From Malachius bipustulatus (lineage: Eukaryota; Arthropoda; Insecta; Coleoptera; Melyridae), in contig OU342634.1 of the NCBI GenBank assembly GCA_910589415.1, positions 1,302,001 to 1,366,000 on the forward strand: a stretch of 64,000 bases of DNA. The letters are read 5' to 3'. Below, in pieces: positions 33,442 to 43,362 of the stretch (positions are counted from its first letter, which is position 1; each line of letters begins with the position of its first letter). The translations under genes and the position numbers were made by a program. The notes beneath the pieces are model-generated. The model did not search any database and had not been told where the DNA came from. It saw nothing but the letters and a program-made list of their open reading frames with translations.

Positions 33442-34930
33442 TTATCTTACGTGTTGACAGGCGTCATATTCATTGTCATCAGAATCGCTGGATAAATAAA
33501 GATCTTGTGGTAGGCGTTTCTTAAGTCTTCTTTGTTGGGTTTTGTTCCCTAGTCTATAGAGTTCGGTTGCTGGGCATTTGTGTAGATCTTTAAGGAATTT
33601 CTTGGTAATTTTAGAAATGTAATCTGAGATATATGGGGTTGACGTCTCTCTGTGGATCTGGGTACTCCGTATAAACCAAGCTGCGTGCTTTGCTATTCTC
33701 AGTACTTTGTTTTGGAATGTTTGGATCTTCTTTACGTTCGTTTTACAGGTTGTGCTCCAAACGGGACAGGCATACATAATCATAGGTCTTAGGATTGATT
33801 TGTATATTAGAACTGCACATTCAAGTTTCAGTTCGGATTTCTTGTTTAGGATCGGGTACAGCATCACAAGACGTGCATATGCTTCGTTGAGTTTCTTATT
33901 TACATGAGCTCTAAAACTTAGTTTCCTGTCCAAATGGAGTCCAAGGTATCTGACTGTGGTATCTGATGGATTCCGTGGTATTGGATGGTCGTTTAATATT
34001 ATTAGGGGAGGATGGTCTTCTTAGCGTGAAGATTTTGGCTTCGCATTTGCTTGCATTGAGTTTTATTTTCCACTTATCATAATATGTGCTAAGCCTGTTG
34101 ATGGCTATCTGTAGGGTGGTAGCAGCAATATTAATATCTGAATCTTGTGATATGAGAGCCGTGTCATCAGCATACATTGAAATGATGGTGTCACCCGGTT
34201 GTGGCATGTCCGATAGATACAAATTGAAAAGTATGGGTCCTAGAATTGATCCTTGTGGTACTCCAGCCCTAATATTTTTAACTTCTGAGTGCTCGCCATT
34301 TATTCTGACATTGAATGTTCGTTCGCTTAAAAATGAGATAAGGACATGGAGTAGGTAAGTAGGTATTCTTAGCTTAATTAGTTTATAAATTAATCCATTT
34401 ATCCATACTTTATCAAATGCCTGTTGTATGTCTAAGAAGACAATAATTGTATGTTTCTTCGCTTCAAAGCCTCTCTGGATTAGTTCCGTTAAACTCAAAA
34501 GTTGGTGAGTTGTGGAGTGATTGGATTTAAAACCAAACTGGTAGGGAGGGATTATTGATTGGTCCGTGGCAAACTCAGATAAGCGAGTGTAAGTAATTCT
34601 TTCAAATACTTTGGACAGAGTGGTTAATAGGCTTATTGGTCTATAGCTGCTTGCACTGGATTTTGGCTTCCCTGGTTTGTGAAAGAGAATGATTTCGGCG
34701 TGTTTCCCGAGTTTTGGAAAATACCCAACTGATAGACATCGATTGAAGATGATGGACAGATACTCCAGTGCTTTTCCACTTAGGTGTTTGAATACCATAT
34801 TAGGAATCAAATCGTATCCGGGAGTTTTCTTCAATTGGAGATTACTAATTATTTCTTGGACTTCATCTGCTGAGGTTGTTTTGACATTTGCTAGATCTAC
34901 GCGAGCTAAGGTCGAAATTGTTTCATTTAC
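33442..34930 (-). pseudogene. Jockey-clade reverse transcriptase (partial ORF2)
   Basis: The RT reads KKTPGYDLIPNMVFKHL (motif 1), GKPKSSASSYRPISLLTTLSK, YQFGFKSNHSTTHQL, IIVFLDIQQAFDKVW (motif A), IRAGVPQGSILGPILFNLYL (motif B) and ISMYADDTALIS (motif C, about 34161-34180). A frameshift near 33915-33930 leads into the thumb: KLSFRAHVNKKL, LRPMIMYACPVW, FQNKVLRIAKHAAWF. The C-terminus ends in QDLYLSSDSDDNEYDACQH before the stop at 33442. Motif order and the LDIQQAFD and YACPVW blocks fit the Jockey clade. Upstream endonuclease sequence is absent. Confidence 0.8.
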
Positions 34931-35947
34931 ATGTCTGGTAAATTAATAAAAAAAATAAATAAAAAATTAATAAATTCACTTAATGCGCTGTTCGATACGT
35001 CCGATACGTTCGACCTCTCGCACCGGAATCGGTCTTTACGTAGCCGACGTACAAAAGAAAGGAAACATATCGGTAAGGAATTAACCAACATGGACCAATG
35101 CTGGGATGAAGGAACCGGAAACTGCGACACGAACTGTGATGTTGTATATATTAGGCTGTGAAGTTAAGGCTGTGAAATGGAAACTGTGATAATAATGACT
35201 GTGATAGACACTATTGTGTACTGTGAAAGGACTGTGATAGCGACTGTAATATCATACGGGTTTTGTGGTGACTTTGAGAGTGTGTTGGTCATACTGGACT
35301 TGCTTGTACCTGGCGCAATGATAAAGGCATGAAGTTGAAAATACTGCAAATCAACACCGACAGAGTAAGGGCAGCGCATGACCTGGCACTCAAGCATGCT
35401 AGAGAGATGGAGGCGGACCTATTACTGGTCTCGGAGCCAAACCTGGGAGTAACCCGAAATACAGATTGGCTGTTTGATGAAGAGAAGGATGCGGCAATCA
35501 AAGTGCTAAACAGGACGATCGACATAAGTGAGACGGGAAGAGGGAAAGGTTATGTCTATATCAGGCTGCAGGATGTGCTTGTGTACTCCTGCTACTTCTC
35601 TCCTAATAGAGGCGACCAGCAGTTTGCCACTTTCCTGCAGAACATTGGCGACAGTGCACGGGGTGAGAGGTGCATAATCGCAGGCGATATGAATGCCAAA
35701 TCCCCACAATGGGGGGGACATGGTACAGGACTCAAGGGGGGACATTATGTGTGACTGGATCGCGGCCTCGCGGCTGGTAGTCTTAAACGATGGATTAACA
35801 CCCACATTTGTCAGAAGAGGAGCCAAACATATATAGACGTGACACTGATGTCTGAGGAAATGAGTGGCAGACTCCACGAATGGATGGTGGTACAAGTGGA
35901 GACTATGAGCCACCACCAGTACATCCAGTATTTGCTGGACATGGGGT

Positions 35948-36180
35948 GGAGTGCTAGAACGCTAATTAAAGATTTGTCAGATAATTATTGATTTTAAATT
36001 TCAAATTTTGAAAATAGGGTGAATATTTTGAATTGTCTTTCATTTTTTATCAGTAATTCAAATCTACCCCCAAGGGGGTAGAGTTTATCTACAGCAATAT
36101 CAGACCAACATTTTGACAATACAGGGCATTTTAAAATCAGTAATTATCCGGCAGATCTGTAATTAACGTTCTAGCACTCC
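35948..36180. mobile_element. 233-bp TIR element (MITE) in E1 ORF2
   Basis: The ends GGAGTGCTAGAACG and CGTTCTAGCACTCC are perfect inverted repeats. The match extends inward as AATTA.AGAT.TG.C.GATAATTA..GATTTTAAA over about 45 bp. It interrupts the reading frame between the endonuclease and RT halves of ORF2. A target duplication is not obvious. Confidence 0.7.
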
Positions 36181-36854
36181 TCCGATTGAAGGGAGGACCA
36201 GGAAACCATACACAGAATATATTAAGACCGTGGACTATAGAAAGATGAAAGAGATCCTGGAGGCACAGGGAGAAGCAGGGGAACACACGACTGACGTCCT
36301 TGTGGCGAGTATTCAAAGAGCACAACGAGACGCGACAAGCAGAAGGTCCGTCAAGAAAGATAATACATACTGGTGGAATGAAGACCTGGAAATGGCAAGA
36401 CGTGAGTTTACGAAACAACATAGGAAGCTACAAAGATGCAGACGAAGCTCAAGTGTGACAGATGATCATCATGCCACAGAAGTAGTCTACAAAGAAATGA
36501 AAATAAACCTCAGGTTGATGATCAGAAGGTCGAAGAGAAATAGCTGGAATGCACTTTGCGAGGACATTGACAACGACGTTTGGGGTCAAGGATACAAGCT
36601 GGTTATGAAACAATATAAACAGAATGCACCACCATACCGTCCAACAGGAAAAACCAGATTGAAAATTATCAAAGAACTATTCCCGAAATGCAGTAGAGAC
36701 TCGCTGTCCGAGTATGGAATAAGAGAACCGCAACCGTTCACACTCGCTGAACTAGAAGGAGCAAAAATAAGGATAAAGTCGGGAAAGTCCCCTGGGCCTG
36801 ATGATATTACTCCAGAGGCGCTCAGAGTGTCCATTGAAACCATCCCAGAGCATA

Positions 36855-38794
36855 CCCAAGTAGCATCAGAGGGTACAACCACCTTCTCATTTTATACCGG
36901 AACTTTGAGAAAGTGTTTATCACTTATTTTCCATTCAGTTTAAAACTTTACAGTAGAAAAAACTGTATATCCTATATTCATAGTGGTAATCACGGTGCAT
37001 TCATACCAGCGTGGCCACTTGATAGTTTCATAACATCTTGGTGCTACTTTAGGTGCTCAAAACGTTATTTTTCCTCCTAATAACCACTTGAAAGTTCTAC
37101 AACTATGAAGTGGAAAGTGAAAGCTGCAGTCACCAACAAAGAGCACTAAAATATCACTTAAAAGTGGCGACAGCTTTGAAGTGATATATTAAGTGGCCGC
37201 ATCGTTCTCAAAACTTCTGTAATATCTTTGAAGATTCATCACACTCTAGTGGCATGCAACACCGATCGTCACAATTCTGCCACCAAGAAAAGTAACTTTG
37301 ATAATTTGAATAAGATTTGAGTCACCAAAATGTGGCAAGAACTTGCGAAAATAACTTTTAAGAAAAAATAACCTACTGGTGACTGTTTAGGGTTAGAATC
37401 AGACTAAATAGGGTTAGGTAGGTATATTGTAGAAAAGTGTCAGTGTTGGTTTTAAAATCCTTTTCAACATTATTATAATAATGGATAATAAAATCTCAGG
37501 CGAGAAAAGGAGTTTTCGACATTCAACAACGTTTTATAGAAAATAAAAACAACAGTTGGAAAAATACATCGGCTAAAATGGTGGTCTTGTAAACAAACCA
37601 CGATCACCTAAACAATTTCAACCATCATGTAGTACTTCGACCATTCATTTCGTTTATTTAAAGTAGAACACGGAGAACCTAAACTTACCTATACCTACGT
37701 AAATTATTTTCATTCATTTTTCAAGTTCCATTATTATCAACGACAGTAATTATTGTAGGTAGGTATACTATTGCAAATAAATTGGAAATCAATGGCTTCC
37801 TATAGTGACAGAACGGTTTAAATAACTGTTCGAAATCACTTTCATGTGACGAAGAAATCGATTGGCTTGTTCTTTAGTTCATATAGTTCCCTTGGCCACT
37901 TGTTATTCGAAAGCCACCTAGAAGTGAAATATTTTCAGTTTTGCCACTACGGTTTGAGTGATGAACCCTTTATAGTCGTAAAATGTGACAAATGCCACTT
38001 ATAAGTTATATTCTCCTAGGGCGGCCATATTTACGGATAAACCTCTTGCCGCCATTACCGCAAAGATTATGTAAACGATCTGATAAATAGTAAATTTTGA
38101 TCAATATGGCACAGAATTAAAAAAAAAATTGCTTTTGCGTATCTTGTTGGTAATAATTATCGATAAAAAAAAACTTCTTGCTGCAGACAGCTTATCACAC
38201 ACTTACCGTACGTGAAATTACGTTTCAAGTTTTTTTTTAAATGTCGTTTTTATGGCGGCGCTTAGTAAGATTTCGATTTATTACATAAATGTTTCACAAT
38301 AAAGTTGCGTTCGTTTGTAATTTGTTGGGCGAGTGCAGACGCACGCTCCTCCGTAATAATTTTTGAATACCTATGTAGATTCAAGGATGAGTTGAGTTCT
38401 TCATTTTCCATGCCGTCCCGATCTTGTTTTGTTTAGCAAGACTAGAAATACAATAGGAATAGGAAGGTAAAAATATGACATTGCGGCTGTAAGACAGAGA
38501 TCGAAAACCCAACAACTAGTATGTGCGCGGACTGCGCGAAGATACAAGGGATAGAGCCCGCCACCATACATCCACGGTGTGGCCACGTGACCGTGATGTG
38601 GCCAAACCGTGGCAAGGTCAGATCTAATCACGTCGCCGGAACTAGATAACCACTTAAAAATTGTTCCCCATTTTAGTGGTAACCACGTAATAGAACCGTT
38701 GCTTTCTTTCATGTGGCCACCACTCGTGGCGGGAACTTTTAATGTATCTTCTGCAGTGACCCTCACGTTGTCTCCACTAAAAATGCTACTTGGG
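36855..38794. mobile_element. 1.94-kb non-autonomous DNA transposon with TA duplication
   Basis: The ends CCCAAGTAGCAT and ATGCTACTTGGG are 12-bp inverted repeats, flanked by TA at 36853-36854 and 38795-38796. Removing the insert and one TA rejoins the ORF2 frame. Both subterminal regions are crowded with short AAGTGG/CCACTT and GTGGCCAC motifs (about 37000-37250 and 38570-38780), a pattern typical of transposase-binding clusters. The 121-codon minus-strand frame at 38401-38766 overlaps these motifs and has no transposase features. TA duplication is compatible with several superfamilies, so I do not name one. Confidence 0.8.
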
Positions 38795-40470
38795 TATACT
38801 AGGAGTGATGAACAGACTCTTGAAAGAAGAAACCTTTCCCAAGAGATGGAAAAGGGCCAAGGTTACACTCATATGGAAGAGAAAGGGCGACATACAGACC
38901 CATATGTCTCATTGACGTATTAGGGAAGCTACTAGAGAGACTCGTACTCTCGAGACTGCAGCATGCCATTGAGGAAGGGGGAGACTTTAGCCCTCAACAA
39001 TACGGGTTCCGGAAAGGACTGTCCACTGTGGATGCACTCGGGCGAGTACTGACAGAAATAAAATCCCCAATTATGGGAAGCCAAAGAAGATCCTCAGTCT
39101 GCGCGCTGATAGCGATTGACATTAGGAATGCATTTAACACAGCACGTTGGAATAAAATACAGGAGGCGCTAACACGATACTCGGTCCCATTATATTTAAG
39201 AAAAATTATAGACAGTTACCTTTCTGACAGGACGATCATCGAAGATGGCAAGGAAATATCAGTCACTCAGGGGGTGCCGCAGGGATCAGTGCTCGGCCCC
39301 ACCCTGTGGAATGCATTGTATGATGGCCTGCTCCACGTCGAACGTCGAGATGCCCAGGGGTGTGACACTGATAGCATATGCGGATGACCTCATGATGATC
39401 ATCAAAGCTGAGACAGACGGAGGAATAGAGAGGAATCTCAGAGGAATGAACCTAGAGATGGCGCCGGAAAAGACTGAGGCGGCAATATTCACCAATTCGT
39501 GGAAGAGAAGGGATATTAGGTTCAGTATTGACGGCATAGAGATCCTGACAAGAAAAGATATAAGCTACCTAGGGGTCACACTTGACCAGAGACTCACATT
39601 TGGGGAGCACGTCACGAGGGCTGTGAATAAGGCAAGAAAGACCTGGAGAGCGATAAGTGGCCTCATGCAAAAGACAGTTGGCCCTAGGACAATGAAAAGA
39701 AAGATCTTGGCCAATGTGGTGTACTCGGTGGCCCTATATGCAGCACCGGTATGGTATCAGGCGATAAACACCAGAAAGTATGAAAACAAGCTAGGGGGTT
39801 TGCAGAGACAGGCATTGATAGGGGTTACCTCGGCGTATCGCACAGTGTCACTAGCCGCACTGCATGTGATATGCGGAACGCTGCCAATAAAGGAACAGAT
39901 CCACATCAGATAGAGGGATATGAGACAGCGCGGGCGGGACAAAAGAAAACGAAGGCCTTACTTAGGAAGGAGGCTATGGGTCGCTGGCAGAACGACTGGG
40001 ATCGGAGTGAGGATGGAAGGTGAACTAAGAGGTTAATAACAGACATGGGCGGATAGAGATGGCGGAGACGTCGATTATTATATAACACAATGTCTCACAG
40101 GACACGGGGTGTTTTGCTCTTATCTCCACCGTATAGGGAAAAGGGACACCGAGGAATGCTGGTACTGTGGTGAGAAGGATACGCCTGAGCACACCCTGTT
40201 TGTATGCAAGAGATGGGAGATAGAGAAACGAACGTGGAAGCCCACATCGGCACAGAGCTGGGAGTGGATAACCTGATCTCGAAGATGATGGAGAACCGAC
40301 AGAGATGGGAGGTGATTGCAGACTATATGAGGACGATTATGAAACAGAAGGGAGAAGACGAGAGAGAGGTCAGGATGCTGCCATGAGTTAAGAAGACAGG
40401 CCAATGTTCTCGTGTCGAGGTAAGCTGCAATGCAGCATTGGTTCCTACACCAGAACGAAGATCGGAGGGG

Positions 40471-40528
40471 GTTTAGTCGGTAGGAGTCCGACACTACTTC
40501 GGGCGGGAGGAACCATACCAGAAGTGTC
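40471..40528 (+). other. E1 3' UTR two-stem structure
   Basis: GTTTAGTCGG pairs through GTCGG with CCGAC (TCCGACACTACTTC), and ACTTC pairs with GAAGT in CCAGAAGTGTCCATGAGG. The same two-stem layout with compensatory changes recurs in E3, E5 and E6. It probably guides the reverse transcriptase to the RNA 3' end (inference). Confidence 0.6.
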
Positions 40529-40557
40529 CATGAGGATTCCGCCTCCTCAAAAAAAAA

Positions 40558-40571
40558 GGTCGGGTCAGGTT
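40558..40571 (+). repeat. TCAGG telomeric-type repeats between E1 and E2
   Basis: After the A-tract the sequence is GGTCGGGTCAGGT, about two and a half units with one substituted base, then the 5' end of E2 (GGGGGCC at 40572). Confidence 0.75.
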
Positions 40572-41094
40572 GGGGGCCAAAGTGTGGCATGGGATCCCAA
40601 GGTGCTGCAGCGGCCGTCTTGGTACCGCTGCGGTTACACAAATCTTGCGGCATAGCCCACTGAAGGTGCACTATGCTCAATTCAACGAGCGTGTACACAG
40701 CTCTGTCATCAAATGCTACTCTCACGTCCACGTCGTGGTCCCTGGAAACGCCACCGATTCAAAGGTAAGCGGCTAACGAGAGAGGGTGAAAGGCGAACAC
40801 CAGCGCCTTAAAACTGGTAAATCCCGACCTCCAAAGGACACACATCCGGAGTGTAAGGGTACGGCAACCCCTGGGTACCTAGCTGAGTCTCGCTCCTCTC
40901 GACCTTCTCTCTGATCTTGGACGAGCCTCCTACAACTTTCTTCTGTCTATTCTTTGGTCTTCTGTGCCGTCGGCTATCTTGCCAAGAAACTTTCTACTTT
41001 CATTTCGCCTCACCTCAGGGTTCATACGTATCGTGTATGAAACGGGAATGGCACACCCGAGGTACCCTAGCCATGATAAACGACAGATAATGAA
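40572..41094 (+). promoter_or_regulatory. E2 5' UTR with probable internal promoter
   Basis: About 520 bp matches the E6 5' UTR (55957-56461) closely: TGCTGCAGCGGCCGTC, AAATCTTGCGGC, CACGTCCACGTCGTGGTCCC, GGCGAACACCAGCGCCT and ATCTTGGACGAGCCTCC. Two copies keeping the same start point suggest that transcription begins at the first base, as with internal promoters of non-LTR elements (inference). An AAAGGTAAGC donor-like site is present at about 40759. Short upstream frames are probably not translated genes. Confidence 0.5.
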
Positions 41095-43362
41095 ATGGAT
41101 CAGGATACGGAAAACAAGTCTACGGTGCAGGGGAGGGATACCCCCGTACCGGTCGGGGATGGGAGAGAGCGAGCAGGCTCCCGCCGATCGTCATCTGGCG
41201 ACTGCTCAGTAGCCACGGTGGAAAATCAGGCCGTGGACTACAGGCCAGTTACTGGAAAAGACCAGACGGGTCAACGTGATGGTGAAAGAAGTGAGAGGAT
41301 AGAGCCCCTCATAACATCACCCTTAACGTCGGAGATCGGCGGTAGAACAGATGTTTTTTCCACCCCGGGAGACGAGAAGTGGGCGGAGGAAGAGGAAGGA
41401 TTCCATAGTTTCATTTACCAGCTGACCTCCCCGGAGGACAACATGGAAGAGAAGACGAAAAAACCGGAAATGAAAACAAAGGAATTTACTTTCGACATTT
41501 TGATGGCACAACAACTGGAGAATGAGATATCATTGGAGACGATCATCCCTCCAAGGAGAACGCCATCCCTGCCTGATATCCAGGCAGGAAATAGCATTAG
41601 ACATCTGAGACACGGATATTGGGGCCCGGAAGGGGAAGGAGAAGAAGAGACGGTAGACCTCACAATGACCCCCAGAAACTCTACAAAGAGGAGGCGGACA
41701 AATAGTTTACCCGAGATGGTCGAGACCGAAATTACCATAAGAAAAAAGAACCACGCCAAAATATTAAGAGCGATACAAGAAAACATCCAGCTCCTAGAAG
41801 AGACGGTTAAAGGTATGTACCACCCAAAAAGGGTACTTCTTAAAGTGACATCCAACCTGAGTCAACTTAAGACAAAACTATACATGAGGAACTCAACAGA
41901 CGTACACTCAAACACAATCGAAGAAACAGAGGACCGAGCAGAGCTAGAAAGCGAAAACTCTGTCCTAACGAGAAGAGTTGAGGAGCTAGAGGACATCATT
42001 AAAGGCACGGAACAAGCGAGATGTCAGCAGTGTGAGGACGCGCAGTGGAAGAGAATGAGACGTGCAGAGCTCACCGGCGAACTGAATTATGGCAATTACT
42101 TGAAGACCACCAAGGAGGACTGGGACAAGGGAGTGATCACACTCCCGAAGGAAATAAAAGGGCATGTTTGGAATGCTCCAAAATACAGAACGATAGTCCT
42201 GCCATGCACAAAGGAACTTAAAAGCAACCACAGAGAAACTGCCAGGGCCATCGGCAAAGTCGGAGGGATGGAGATGCTCCTGCAACAACAGATAGAGGTG
42301 GCTCGACTCCCGAGATTACTACACTCTTTAAATTCTCCAAAGAAAGACGGGAGTTACGAAAAAGTAGAAAAGGAAATATGCTACCCAATTGTAGCGGAAG
42401 AGGGACGGATGGAGAACGCAAGGGACGAAGACGTTTTCAAGGCTTTTATGGTCGTCAGATTGCACGCCCTACGAAACAGGAGAAAGGCGATTGCGATCTC
42501 AAAATTTGAGGATCCAAATGAGAGGCAGGAAAAAATTCTGGGCTATATCTTTTGGCGGAGAGTGCTGGTGGAGAGATACGCCCCAGAAGACACCAAAACA
42601 TACGTTAATATGGCAAGGACAAGGAAGAAATCCAGAGCCAGCACAAGCATGCCCACAGGGACGGGAAACAGAGCAGAGAGAAGGGAGGCGATAAAAATGT
42701 CGGTGGCAGAGAAATCATATGCTGAAGTCCTGGGAGACCTTAAAAGAGAACTCCAGCTAGATCAACTGGGGGTGAGTGTTGACAAGGTGACGAAGACTAG
42801 GGCAGGAGAGGTTCTGATAACAATCAAGGAGGATAGGGATAAATTAAAGTCCCTACAGACAGAGATTACCAACAAAATTCTGGGAGTAAACGCCGCCATA
42901 CTCACGGATAAGAAAATCGTCCATGTCAAGGGATTGGAGATCATGGCCACAAGGAAGGAAGTAAAATCCCAAATGGCCAAATGCCTAGGGATTGATCCGA
43001 CCGTGGTCGAGGTCGTAAACATTCGCCCAGCATATGGGGACCGACAGAACGCAACGGTAAAGATGCCCTCGAAGTGGGCACAGGAAATCTGCAGCATTGG
43101 TGTGCTGCAGATAAGATGGGCCCTTGCCAAGGTCACGGAAACAGCAAAGGCCAACAAGTGCTTCCGATGCTGGATGGTGGGCCACAGCAGAGCGGAGTGC
43201 AAAGGACCAGACCGCTCTACCCTCTGTATGAGGTGCGGTAAAGCGGGACACCAGGTTAAGGACTGTACCGAAGAGGCACACTGCTTAATATGCAAGAAGA
43301 ACGGACATGCGACCGGGGCGAAGGGATGTGGTGTAGGAACACACCACCAACCAACCCAATGA
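41095..43362 (+). CDS. E2 ORF1: gag-like RNA-binding protein, intact (755 aa)
   Basis: This is the only fully open ORF1 in the array. It begins at ATG 41095 (MDQDTENKSTVQGRDTPVPV), aligned with the start in E6. Residues 1-200 are polar and probably disordered. A coiled-coil/charged region lies around 215-310 (VEELEDIIKGTEQ). A central conserved block spans roughly 330-480 (VITLPKEIKGHVW, RTIVLPC, YPIVAEEGR, ILGYIFWRR). A YAEVLGDLKREL...IVHVKGLEI...VEVVNIRPAYG region lies around 540-660. Three CCHC knuckles follow at about 689-735: CFRCWMVGHSRAEC, CMRCGKAGHQVKDC, CLICKKNGHATGAKGC. The role is RNP formation and, for telomeric elements, chromosome-end targeting (known for SART1 ORF1; inferred here). 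Its stop TGA overlaps an ATG (ATGA). Confidence 0.85.
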   Translation: MDQDTENKSTVQGRDTPVPVGDGRERAGSRRSSSGDCSVATVENQAVDYRPVTGKDQTGQRDGERSERIEPLITSPLTSEIGGRTDVFSTPGDEKWAEEEEGFHSFIYQLTSPEDNMEEKTKKPEMKTKEFTFDILMAQQLENEISLETIIPPRRTPSLPDIQAGNSIRHLRHGYWGPEGEGEEETVDLTMTPRNSTKRRRTNSLPEMVETEITIRKKNHAKILRAIQENIQLLEETVKGMYHPKRVLLKVTSNLSQLKTKLYMRNSTDVHSNTIEETEDRAELESENSVLTRRVEELEDIIKGTEQARCQQCEDAQWKRMRRAELTGELNYGNYLKTTKEDWDKGVITLPKEIKGHVWNAPKYRTIVLPCTKELKSNHRETARAIGKVGGMEMLLQQQIEVARLPRLLHSLNSPKKDGSYEKVEKEICYPIVAEEGRMENARDEDVFKAFMVVRLHALRNRRKAIAISKFEDPNERQEKILGYIFWRRVLVERYAPEDTKTYVNMARTRKKSRASTSMPTGTGNRAERREAIKMSVAEKSYAEVLGDLKRELQLDQLGVSVDKVTKTRAGEVLITIKEDRDKLKSLQTEITNKILGVNAAILTDKKIVHVKGLEIMATRKEVKSQMAKCLGIDPTVVEVVNIRPAYGDRQNATVKMPSKWAQEICSIGVLQIRWALAKVTETAKANKCFRCWMVGHSRAECKGPDRSTLCMRCGKAGHQVKDCTEEAHCLICKKNGHATGAKGCGVGTHHQPTQ

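Larger units (their letters stand above)
32204..35028 (-). mobile_element. Jockey-like non-LTR insertion in E1 (minus strand), TSD TCGGTCTTTAC
   Basis: Identical 11-bp copies of TCGGTCTTTAC at 32193-32203 and 35029-35039 bracket the insert. On the minus strand it ends with TAATAAAG and an A-rich tail next to the left duplication, as expected for target-primed reverse transcription. It carries RT sequence (33442-34930) and a foldback nested in its 3' region (32398-33383). No endonuclease domain is seen upstream of the RT, so it is 5'-truncated, with about 100 bp of unassigned sequence at its 5' end. Confidence 0.8.
35329..40386 (+). pseudogene. E1 ORF2: endonuclease-RT of a SART-like element (interrupted and frameshifted)
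   Basis: It starts at ATG 35329 with MKLKILQINTDRVRAAHDL, the R1-clade endonuclease signature, then VSEPN, VYSCYFSPN and GDMNAKSPQWGG. A frameshift near 35740 is followed by a 233-bp TIR element (35948-36180). It continues with DNTYWWNEDL, SWNALCEDI and SGKSPGPDDI, and is then cut by the TA transposon (36855-38794). The RT resumes with RAKVTLIWKRKGD, QYGFRKGLSTVDA, IDIRNAFNTARW, TQGVPQGSVLGPTLWN and IAYADDLMMII (39373-39390), then LYAAPVWYQ. The C-terminal CWYCGEKDTPEHTLFVC starts at about 40158. Stops and frame changes also occur near 39360, 39912 and 40230. The protein would nick the telomeric repeat and reverse-transcribe element RNA. Confidence 0.85.
30570..40557 (+). mobile_element. Element E1: SART-like non-LTR retrotransposon, split by nested insertions
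   Basis: ORF1 (30586-32203), ORF2 (35329-40386) and 3' UTR with A-tract (to 40557) form one element, once the Jockey-like insert 32204-35028, the 233-bp TIR element 35948-36180 and the TA transposon 36855-38794 are removed. The 11-bp duplication TCGGTCTTTAC on both sides of the first insert shows that ORF1 and ORF2 belong together. The element is 5'-truncated within ORF1 and ends in an A-tract followed by TCAGG-type repeats. Confidence 0.8.

Noticed and set aside
38570..38780. CRISPR-like or regulatory array of GTGGCC motifs
   Set aside because: Motifs are short, irregularly spaced and in both orientations, and occur at both ends of the TA transposon. This fits subterminal transposase-binding repeats, and the sequence is eukaryotic.
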